Below, piece by piece: positions 56,273 to 64,000 of a stretch of DNA of 64,000 nucleotides (position 1 is the stretch's first letter; each line of letters opens with the position of its first letter). Position numbers and translations under genes: made by a program. Origin of the DNA: CAWBAT01 sp963810905 (GTDB lineage Bacteria; Acidobacteriota; Terriglobia; Versatilivoradales; Versatilivoraceae); assembly GCA_963810905.1 (NCBI GenBank), contig CAWEPG010000002.1:496001-560000 (forward strand), read 5' to 3'. The notes under the pieces were generated by a model. It saw nothing but the letters and a program-made list of their open reading frames with translations. It searched no databases and was not told the origin of the DNA.

Positions 56273-58630
56273 ATGAGGTCTTTATCGCGACGCGAATTTA
56301 TTAAGGCTTCGACGGCAGCCTATTTACTTTCCACAGTGACTTTGCAATCGCCTGCTGCCTCTCAGCCCAGAATCATGGATACCGGAAAAGGCATCGAGGT
56401 AAAGGGAGATCAGTTCGTCTGGGAGTGGTCCGCAGAAACCGACCAGTTTCGTTTGCTCGATCAACGCGGCCTTCTGATCGCAAAAGGGATCTTGCAACCT
56501 GCAGTGGTCGTCCAGCCTGTCGGGCAAAAGGGAGTTCGCCACTGCAGTTCAGGGAAGGGGTCCAGATACAACCTGCAAGGTAATACTTTGAGGATTGGAT
56601 ACGAGGGATTGAACGGCACAGCCAAATTATCCGTCACCTGGCGTTTTGATCATGACGTTTTCTGGCTGGACCCGATGGTTTATGAAAGCACCGTCGCCGA
56701 GGACGTGGTCGCGCTGCATTACTTTGCTCAAGGAACCGGAGAACAGGCACGACCATCAATGGAAAGTGACTATGTGGTTTTGCCCGGCGTCAGTTCAGCT
56801 TCGGTCATGAGTCCAATCATCCCAACCGGGGAGATTAGTTTAAACGTCAACCAGATTTGTTGGCTAGGGCGTGGATGGACTGGCGATCCCAAGGTCCTCC
56901 AGATTCAGGCCTGGGGACTCCCGGCTCACTATTTTTGCGGATTCCACCGATCGCCGTTTGATTATCAAAAAACCCCTCCCATTAAAATCGAGGATGTTCC
57001 TCCTCAAGAACTGCTTAATGCCTTCTGTTGCGGTCTGGCTGAGGTTCCTAACGCGGACCATCTGTTTGAAACCGCCCACAACCATTACGGCCCAATCCTG
57101 AGTTATCGCAGCGACCTGTGGGGGCATTTGCGCGGCCCAGGAAGATTGTTATTAGGCGCGAAGCTATGCTGGACTGTGGGTCCTAATTTTTATGAAGCCA
57201 TTCGTCAGTATTATCTCGCGCTCGTCAATGCAGGCATTATCGAAAGGAAAATCAACTCAGAACGGAAGAATGCAGCGGCCTTGGCGCCATCCTTCGATAC
57301 CTGGGGAGAACAATTTGGGCGCGACCAAATGCCGGACAAGTTCGACGAACCGATGCTGCTATCGATTTACGAAGGGATGAAGCAGTCAAAGATGGAAGCA
57401 AAGATGTTTGTGATTGACGGATATTGGGAACGGAATTATGGAGACCTCCTTCATTCGACGGAACGATTCCCCCATTTTAAAGAGACTCTCGCCCGCATTC
57501 GTTCGGAAGGGCATCTGATTGGGCTTTGGGCGGCTTTTATGCGCTGCAGCAACCCTGAAGCATTGGGACTGACAACCGCCAATATGTTGCGTTTGGAAGA
57601 TGGCCAGCCGTTCATGATAGGGAAAAACGTCATCACGGACAAACCATTCTACATCATGGATTGCACGCAAACAGAGGTCCAGCAAGTCTTGCGGAAACTG
57701 GCGAGAGAGTTTGTCCGTCGTTATCAGCCGGAATTCATCAAATTCGATTTTGGATATGAACTCCCTTCCCTGGCAGCGGCTGCCCCAAAGGACATGAACT
57801 GGGCCGGCGAGCGGATCTTACTAAAGGCCATGGAAGTCGTAGTGGGCGCCATGCGGGAAGAAAATCCTGATATTGTAGTGATGTACTATTCTCTTTCCCC
57901 TCTCTTTATTGATTATTTCGACTTACACAGCCCGGATGACCTGGGTTTTTGTGCGGGCGATTTTGATCTGGAAGCCAATCGCCGATTTTTCTTTAGCAGT
58001 CTATTGGGCGAGATTGGGATGCCTACCTGGGGGTCAAGCGGCTATGAATGGCTCACCGCCCCTGAAATCTGGTTTGACTCGGCGGCAATTGGAACGCTAG
58101 GGAATCTTACCAGTTTTTCTGGACCTGAACCCAGATCGCTTGCCACACCTGAGCGGGTAGCCAAATTCAATGGCCTTACCCATGTGATCCGCTATTCCAA
58201 TGTGTTTTCCCCAGTCCTGATTGACGGTGAATGCCAGGGACCAGCCCGTGGGGCCCATACTTCCTCCTGGGCCCGCCTTGAGAATGGTGAAGTGATGTTG
58301 GTGGCGCTACGGGAACGGCGCCTCGATGGGCGTAAGGGAGCCGGGAAGTTTCGTGATCTCATCCAAAGCAACACGTCTGTAGTGGTCGCTTCAAAGACGA
58401 ATCAGGGGATTGAGAAAGCCTCCAGACTGGCTGTAGTTCCCTTCGGCGAAGGAGAACTCATACTAAAGCGGACCGGAGAAGCACGATCCGTTGTGGCGAC
58501 TGAGCATTACTTTGGCGGCGGAAAGAAAACCAACCCGCTGATCATGCAGAATGGACGACTACGGCTGCTCCTCCGGGAAAAGGCTACCAGCGGTGCCCTA
58601 ATCGAATGGATCGAGATAGGGGTCGCGTAA
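56273..58630 (+). CDS. Clan GH-D-like glycosidase, Tat-exported paralogue
   Basis: 785 residues from ATG 56273, directly abutting the preceding stop. It starts with 'MRSLSRREFIKASTAAYLLS', a Tat signal. From residue ~38 it is colinear with the 46670 gene product: 'QFVWEWSAETDQFRLLDQRG', 'WGLPAHYFCGFHRSPFDYQ', 'GRLLLGAKLCWTVGPNFYEAIR', 'FIKFDFGYELP' (nucleophile Asp near 493) and 'DLHSPDDLGF' (acid/base candidate). The pair is an in-cluster duplication in which one copy works outside and one inside the cell. The reaction is probably hydrolysis or transfer of an alpha-linked sugar; substrate unknown. Confidence 0.78.
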   Translation: MRSLSRREFIKASTAAYLLSTVTLQSPAASQPRIMDTGKGIEVKGDQFVWEWSAETDQFRLLDQRGLLIAKGILQPAVVVQPVGQKGVRHCSSGKGSRYNLQGNTLRIGYEGLNGTAKLSVTWRFDHDVFWLDPMVYESTVAEDVVALHYFAQGTGEQARPSMESDYVVLPGVSSASVMSPIIPTGEISLNVNQICWLGRGWTGDPKVLQIQAWGLPAHYFCGFHRSPFDYQKTPPIKIEDVPPQELLNAFCCGLAEVPNADHLFETAHNHYGPILSYRSDLWGHLRGPGRLLLGAKLCWTVGPNFYEAIRQYYLALVNAGIIERKINSERKNAAALAPSFDTWGEQFGRDQMPDKFDEPMLLSIYEGMKQSKMEAKMFVIDGYWERNYGDLLHSTERFPHFKETLARIRSEGHLIGLWAAFMRCSNPEALGLTTANMLRLEDGQPFMIGKNVITDKPFYIMDCTQTEVQQVLRKLAREFVRRYQPEFIKFDFGYELPSLAAAAPKDMNWAGERILLKAMEVVVGAMREENPDIVVMYYSLSPLFIDYFDLHSPDDLGFCAGDFDLEANRRFFFSSLLGEIGMPTWGSSGYEWLTAPEIWFDSAAIGTLGNLTSFSGPEPRSLATPERVAKFNGLTHVIRYSNVFSPVLIDGECQGPARGAHTSSWARLENGEVMLVALRERRLDGRKGAGKFRDLIQSNTSVVVASKTNQGIEKASRLAVVPFGEGELILKRTGEARSVVATEHYFGGGKKTNPLIMQNGRLRLLLREKATSGALIEWIEIGVA

Positions 58631-58663
58631 ATGGATAGTGTTTTGCAGACAGCGGTTTTTACG

Positions 58664-58696
58664 CTCCCCCTCCTCACTCGATGAGGGGAGTTTCTT
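58664..58696 (+). terminator. Possible terminator between the two glycosidase genes
   Basis: CTCCCCCTC..GAGGGGAG, followed by TTTCTTC, lies 35 bases after the 58630 stop and 25 bases before the next start. The stem is strong but the T-run is interrupted, so it may only reduce read-through. Confidence 0.45.
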
Positions 58697-58720
58697 CATT
58701 CTCAATAGGAGGTCGGATTC

Positions 58721-60845
58721 ATGAAGGATTCAAATTCATTTTCTACCTTGCTTTCGGCTGCCCAGGGAGAGCCTGCTTATATTCGAAAAGGTGACGATGC
58801 CACTTCTTGGAAAATCGGCAACGGACTTGTGGAACGGAGTCTGCTCTATGCACCGATGCACGGTCTCTACACCGAACGATGGGAGCACAAGCTTACAGGA
58901 ACAAATTTCTTGGTTCCGATGCCCAAGGACGAAGAATGGCGGAAAGACCTGCAGTGGCGAGTCGAGTTTGAATTTTACTCTGGCAACGATCAACTGATGG
59001 GGGCAACCCCGGGCCCTGCCGCCCATTTTGATCTGATCGGGTCCGAGACTTCTGAAATCAGACCGTCCGGGAAACTTCTTGAAATTAAACTCAGGGCAAA
59101 AAGTAAGCCAATCGAGGTTTCCGTTTTTTATGCGGTTTATGCGGGCCATCCCGTCGTGCGGAAATGGATATCCGTCACGAATCGCGGCAAAGAATCCGTT
59201 CTTCTCAATCGCTTCTCTTTCGAGAAGCTGGATCTCGTAGCCGCCCCTCCCAGTGAACAATTGATTTGGGGGTATTACGGCGTTCACCCGCGCGAGGTTT
59301 TTTACACAGGCCGTGTCGAAGAACCGGCGATCGTCGAGATGAATCCCCGCACCCAAGAAGGGTTCGTGATCATGAATGAAGCCCCGGGCTGGATCAAGCG
59401 TACCCAGATGATCAATTTTGGCGAAGGGGTGAGTGTCATGTATGACACGGATCTCTTCCCATTCAAGCGAAGCCTCAAGCCGGGAGAGACTTTTACCAGC
59501 GCTAAAAGTGGAATTGCATTTTTCATCAAAGATCGAGGCATGGCGGACTCCCGCTGGGTGATGCCTTGGTACACCTCGCAAATCATCCTGAAGAAAGGCA
59601 ATGCCTATACGCCTCCCTGGTTTTTCAACACCTGGGACCCGTTTTACTGGCATTACACAGAGTCCACGATCAATGAATTAATCCCGATTGCGTCGGCGAT
59701 GGGTTTTGACAATTTCACCCTGGATACTGGATGGTGTGACAACTATAACGATTGCCAGGTTGACAAGAGCAAGTTCCCGGATGGGCTCGCCGGGATGCAG
59801 AAGCTCTTGAAGGCCCACGGAATGAAATTGGGACTCTGGTTCCCCATCGTCGTCGTCAGCCCCGAGAGTCAGGTTTTCAAGGAACATCCCGAATGGGTGA
59901 TGCGAGACGAAGACGGGAATGAACGAGTATCCGATTTCCCCAAAGACGGGGACCGCTTTATGTGCCTCGACTCGCCTTACTGTGACTGGGTGGCGCAGCG
60001 CATCCTCAAGTTAATTGAAAAATTTAACCCCCAGTACATCAAGTTGGACCTGATGACCGTTTTTGATCCCTATGGCCGGTGGAGAGCCGGCTGCTGGGCC
60101 AAAGGACATCATCATGAGAATCGGGAACAATCCTTGCAAGGGATCTATGACGGTCTGCGCCGCATGACCGAGCAGGTTTACCGGAGATACCCGGAGATTC
60201 TGCTGGATATCAGTTACGAAACCTGGGGCCAGGATCACATCATTGATTACGGCGTATTGAGCTATGCGGACTTCGATTGGATGGCGAATGTCAACGATAG
60301 CACTCCTCAGATGGCTGGTCCCCGCAACTCGAGAATGCTGCTCTACCACCGGTCTCTGGCGATTCCTGCAGAAGGCATGATCCTCGGGCTTGTCCGCGCC
60401 GACATGCCGGATCCTGAAGAACGCTTCGGCACAGCTATTGGATCCACTCCCGTATTTATGGGCGATATCAGGAAGTTGACTCCCGAACAGGTGAAATGGT
60501 TCGGGGAAAAAGTACGCTGGTTCAAAAAGCTTCGCCGGGAAGTGCCCCTTCAAGAGAGCTTTTTCCCCTTGGGGAGCTGGTATCAACCGAACGTCATGGC
60601 ATGGGACGGCTATGCCCGGTTAAGTCGGCGAGGCGAAGGTTTCATAGCGATCTTCAAGAACGAAACCAAGATTCCCGCAGGTTGAGATCAAACTGCCGAC
60701 TTATCCTGCTGGAAGATTTAAACTCCGCTCGATCATGAGCAACGATCTGGTGGGGGTTTTCACAGGCGAGCAGTTCCAGGAAGGAGTGACGATTCCTTTA
60801 ACAGCCCAATACAAGGTCGACATCTTTGAGGTCCGATGCGAGTAA
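58721..60845 (+). CDS. GH36-like alpha-galactosidase family protein (frameshift near the 3' end)
   Basis: ATG 58721 follows TAGGAGG. The first frame (654 residues) ends at TGA 60685, but the next frame continues 'VEIKLPTYPAGRFKLRSIMS' and further beta-strands to TAA 60845, giving ~708 residues. An indel near 60678 is the simplest reading. It has a GH36-type N-terminal supersandwich and a TIM barrel with 'WFFNTWDPFYWHYTE', 'NFTLDTGWCDNYND', 'GMKLGLWFPIVVVSPES' and 'PQYIKLDLMTVFDPYG', whose Asp near 443 is the K-x-D nucleophile. Candidate acid/base residues are in 'SYADFDWMANVND' near 518. It has no signal peptide, so it is cytosolic. Last gene of the plus-strand hydrolase cluster. Confidence 0.8.
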
Positions 60846-60939
60846 GTGCACAAAGAGCTTCCAGTCAATTACCGCTAATCAACTATCGAGTGTATAGTGT
60901 ATTCGAATCTTTAATAATTGGCACTTCTCATTATAGCTA

Positions 60940-62488
60940 TTATTTTCCAATGACTTCCTTTTTGACTTTCTCCCGCTGTTCAGCTTGTTCCGCGAGCATT
61001 TTGTAAGCCAAATAATACTTGTAGATATTGGAGACATACTGCACGGTTTCCCTGCCAATGGATTCTGAGGCAATGACTTCTACGTTATTGAACCATATGT
61101 TTGGATCATAGCCGCGCTGGGCTGCCCGTTCCCGCAACTGTTTGATTCGACCCGGGCCGGCATTGTAGGAGGCAAAAGTAAATAGGCCCTTGTTAAGCTC
61201 GTCCATGGGCTCATTGGCATAGTACTGGTCCATCATGAAACGGATATACTTCACTCCGGCATGAACGTTGGGCTCAAGCTGCGTAATATCTCCTACCTTC
61301 AATTCCTTGCCGGTGGCGGGCATCACTTGCATGACTCCGATGGCACCCACGGCGCTCTTTTTGTTTTGGTCGAGCTGTGACTCCTGGTAGCCCTGCGCTG
61401 CCATCAATAAGTAATCGAGCTTGTATTCGCCGCTATATTTACGAATGTACTCTACAACGCGATTGAATTTCTCCATCTCCTGCTTTGAGGTTGCCTGCCG
61501 GGCAAACTTGGTATCTTTGAGATATTTTTGAAAAAACAGGTTCCGTTTCAAAGAACCTTCAGGGTAAAGCGCAATGAAGGCGTTGAGTTCGGCCTTCAAT
61601 TGCGGGCTGTTCTTGCGAATCATCCACCCCAGTTGTCCTTCTGACCTTACTGCTACATCGTTGTGAAGCACAAGATCCGGGAAAATTTGTTTCCAGAACT
61701 GGGCGACATAGTCATCGGCGATGGTGATCTTCACCAGGCCGGCATTGACCATCTCAAGAATGTCATCGTCTGCCAGCACTTCGGGAGCGGCCTTTATCTT
61801 GACTGGAGGAAGCCCATCCTTGGCCAGCATGGCATTGAACTGCTCAAGAGCTTTAGGAGAGACTCCCGAGAGGCGAAGATACACTTCCTTCCCGGCGAGG
61901 TCTTTCACCCCATGGATCGGAGGCGCCCCTGGTCCAGTAACAACAATGGAAGAGACATTGGTTTTTAGTCGGATTTGTAAAATCCACCTGCTCCCGCCGC
62001 CATTCCGTAATGAGCTTTCCCGCTGCGACAATGTCACCCCGTCCATCCAGCAAAGCCGGGATCAGATCGTCATGCGCCACTGGTTTAAATACAACATGCA
62101 CGCGAATATTCTTGTTGTTCAGCTTTTTGTTCAGATCCTCTTCAAATTGATGAAAACCTTCGTAGACCAAACCTCGTTGGGTTCCCTTATCAACAAAAAA
62201 GCCAGTCCTTGAGTAAGTCGTCAGGACGCGAATCACCCGGCGTTGAATCATCCCGTCCAGGTCGCCAGTCCATTTTTTGGTAAGGGCGCCGAGCTCTTCA
62301 TGACTCTTCTTGGTCTGTGGCAGTCTTCCGAAGGACTTGAGGCCGTGGATGGAGCAGCCTGAAGATGGAGCAGGCTGGTTTTCTGTCACTGCTGGTTTGG
62401 CAGGTGGTTTGGAGGATTCCTTCGAGCAGGCAAATGTCAGGAGAAACAGAGAAGCAATCACAATCAAATATGAAACTTCGCTGCCCAC
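60940..62488 (-). CDS. mltF: MltF-like membrane-bound lytic transglycosylase (frameshifted)
   Basis: Two overlapping frames make a lipoprotein of ~515 residues. The 5' frame (GTG 62488) starts with a lipobox (LLTFACS) and contains the first part of a solute-binding-like domain ('VIRVLTTYSRTGFFVDKG', 'LIPALLDGRGDIVAAG'). After one base near 61970 the other frame continues it ('VNAGLVKITIADDYVAQFW') and enters the SLT domain: 'YLLMAAQGYQESQLDQNKKS' with the catalytic Glu, 'AIGVMQVMPATGKEL', 'FASYNAGPGRIKQLR'. This binding-domain plus lysozyme-like order is that of MltF, which cuts peptidoglycan to 1,6-anhydro-muropeptides. The start is uncertain because no good ribosome-binding site precedes it. 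Confidence 0.85.
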
Positions 62489-63450
62489 TAATATTCATAT
62501 TTCGGGTCCCCTTATCTATCTCCAGAGTTATTTGTCAAGCGGGTGCTGCAGCTAACTTACACCACAATTTTTGAATTTTGTAAATCCCTCTGTCGACCGA
62601 GGACAAGGCGCCATCAACGTCGTTGAGCAGCAAATTCTCCACTGTGCGAATTCCTTCCAGGGGTAGCCACGGTGAGCGATTTTGGCGAGTCTCGGGCTTT
62701 TCGCGAGCCTGGTCGGCAGTCCATGCCTCGCAAAAGGGGTTCAGCGTGGCTTCCGAAGGCAACCCGATTACTTTTGTTGAGGAACTCAATTCGACATTGA
62801 CGGGGCCGTGCGTCCGCTGGAGCACTCAGCCTGGGTCGTAAATAAGTTACCGAAGCATTTAGCACACTGGTCACTCTCTCCGGAGAAATTCGGATGATAG
62901 TTTCTAAGTTGTGGGTCCAAATAGTCGGGCACAACCCAATCATTATTTGGACCGCTTACTATCCCTATGATGATCAAAGACTTGTTGTTCTGGTCTTCAC
63001 CAAACAAAAAAACTTGTGTCCGCTCTTGAAGGAGACAAAGGAGAGGTATAGCATAACCTTATATAAGGGGAGGGGGCTTTCAGGGCCTATCGGGACCCGA
63101 TGAAGGCTCGGGGGGTGCTCATGTATCCCGTTTCCCCTCCCTTTCTCGAACCGAGCCCGATCGACTGTATCCAGCCTTCAAGTCCCCTGGAAGAGTACGC
63201 CTTTTTCACCCCCATGATACCGGAGACGGACCCGATCCAGCTGATCAAGCCGGACTTCAATAAAGTATTGCATACGGTCTTTCGAAAAGAGTCGCTCTCG
63301 ATCCGGCGAGTATGGTATTTTAACGTTTCGAATTCTTGACTAGCCTCCCCGCAATCAGTATTTGTTCCAGGTCTTCTGCCGGAAGGGCTGAAGCAGATTC
63401 GGCCTTTAGCATTGACGATCCCACAAAAACAATCAGCCAAGAACAATTCT
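62489..63450. other. Intergenic region with no convincing gene
   Basis: About 960 bases. Several short frames on both strands have no ribosome-binding site and no motif. A codon-rich-looking stretch at 63100-63340 is open on both strands but matches nothing that I recognise. Promoters for the MltF and YceI genes presumably lie at the two ends. Confidence 0.4.
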
Positions 63451-64000
63451 ATGAAAAAAATGGTTCCCCTCTCGATGGTGATACTCAGCATGATTCTCGC
63501 CGGTTCATCCCTATTGGCGATTCAGACGCCACCCAATGCGCCTTCGGTCAATAAGCCTAGTTCGCCATCGGTTCGCAAACCTAGCGCGAAACCTCAATCT
63601 AAGGTGAGTGCTTATTCAATAGACGTACCGGGAAGTAAAATCGGCTTTGTCGTAAAAACGAGACTCATGGCGATTGACACAGTATTTTCCAGCTGGACCG
63701 GTAAACTCTCCATGGATCCAACCCAATTAAAAACTTTGTCGCTAGCGCTCAACGTGTTATCGACAAGCATTGACACTGGAAGTAGGCTCAAGAACGATGA
63801 AATTAAAGGAAAGAATTTCTTCTATGTAGAGGAATATCCAAGAATTAAGTTAATTTCGAACAAAGCCACTGCAGCGGGTCCTGGACAGTGCCAAGTACAA
63901 GCCAATTTCACATTACGAGGTATTACCAAGAGCGTCACGATCCCACTCGCAGTGCAACTAGATGGGAATGGCCAAGGAACCGTAAAAGGTGAATATACTA
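63451..64000 (+). CDS. YceI-family periplasmic lipid-binding protein (3' end outside the window)
   Basis: From ATG 63451 the frame stays open to the window end (183 codons). A signal peptide (MKKMVPLSMVILSMILAGSSLL) and a short P/S/K-rich linker are followed by the YceI barrel: 'AYSIDVPGSKIGFVVKTRLM', 'VFSSWTGKLSMD', 'LALNVLSTSIDTGSRLKNDE', 'NFFYVEEYPRIKLISNKA' and 'QANFTLRGITKSVTIPL'. YceI proteins hold polyisoprenoid-like lipids in an elongated lipocalin-type pocket and are common in the periplasm. The ribosome-binding site is weak (CAAGAA). The last strand or two lie beyond the edge. Confidence 0.85.
   Translation, partial: MKKMVPLSMVILSMILAGSSLLAIQTPPNAPSVNKPSSPSVRKPSAKPQSKVSAYSIDVPGSKIGFVVKTRLMAIDTVFSSWTGKLSMDPTQLKTLSLALNVLSTSIDTGSRLKNDEIKGKNFFYVEEYPRIKLISNKATAAGPGQCQVQANFTLRGITKSVTIPLAVQLDGNGQGTVKGEYT

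Noticed and set aside
63087..63491. Open frames on both strands (134 and 79 codons)
   Set aside because: Neither has a ribosome-binding site or a recognisable motif, and the minus-strand frame overlaps the YceI start. Left as unassigned.
1..64000. CRISPR array, prophage, integrase or insertion sequence
   Set aside because: No regularly spaced direct repeats, no phage structural genes and no transposase or integrase motifs were seen on either strand.

Overview
The window looks like chromosomal DNA of a heterotrophic, Gram-negative bacterium, most likely an Acidobacteriota member. This is inferred from the mix of Tat-exported glycosidases, outer-membrane porin, large BNR-repeat secreted proteins with a C-terminal 'DLFVPVVLSS' module, cytochrome c/copper-monooxygenase fusion, Rrf2 regulator and many dispersed palindromic repeats. 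No rRNA, convincing tRNA, CRISPR array, prophage or intact insertion sequence is visible.

Layout. (A) 1-8066, all minus: a sugar-degradation locus with a GH42-like enzyme, a ThuA-domain protein, a Tat-exported Gfo/Idh/MocA oxidoreductase, a sugar epimerase/isomerase, an MFS transporter and a six-hairpin glycosidase-like protein that runs off the left edge. Together these suggest processing of oxidised (3-keto) sugars. (B) 8517-13978: solitary genes (Mrr-type endonuclease, DinB-like protein, small membrane proteins, cytochrome c/copper monooxygenase-like protein, glycine-zipper protein). (C) 14587-19659, plus: a sugar-acid type cassette of TPP enzyme, 3-hydroxyacyl-CoA dehydrogenase-like enzyme, SDR and MFS carrier. 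(D) 20228-28935: two tandem ~4.1-kb genes for secreted BNR-propeller proteins. (E) 29069-35696: macro-domain protein, small secreted proteins, a two-repeat protein, a papain-like protease and a class II photolyase. (F) 35855-42614, minus: a complete sulfate-uptake regulon (Rrf2 regulator, DUF2292/YezD protein, OprO/P porin, sulfate-binding protein, CysT, CysW, CysA). (G) 43011-60845: a second glycan locus with a GH38-like protein on the minus strand and, on the plus strand, six large hydrolase-like proteins, including a duplicated pair with and without a Tat signal. (H) 60940-64000: an MltF-like lytic transglycosylase and the start of a YceI-family protein.

Two general properties matter to a reader. 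First, at least a dozen genes with recognisable full-length homology are broken by single-base frameshifts and not by stop substitutions. This points to indel errors in the assembly at least as much as to gene decay, so I give full spans and name the break. Second, the gaps between genes carry several families of small palindromic repeats, including a ~105-bp element with terminal inverted repeats present three times. The strongest candidates for something undescribed are the region G hydrolase cluster, whose catalytic families I cannot assign, and these small repeats.
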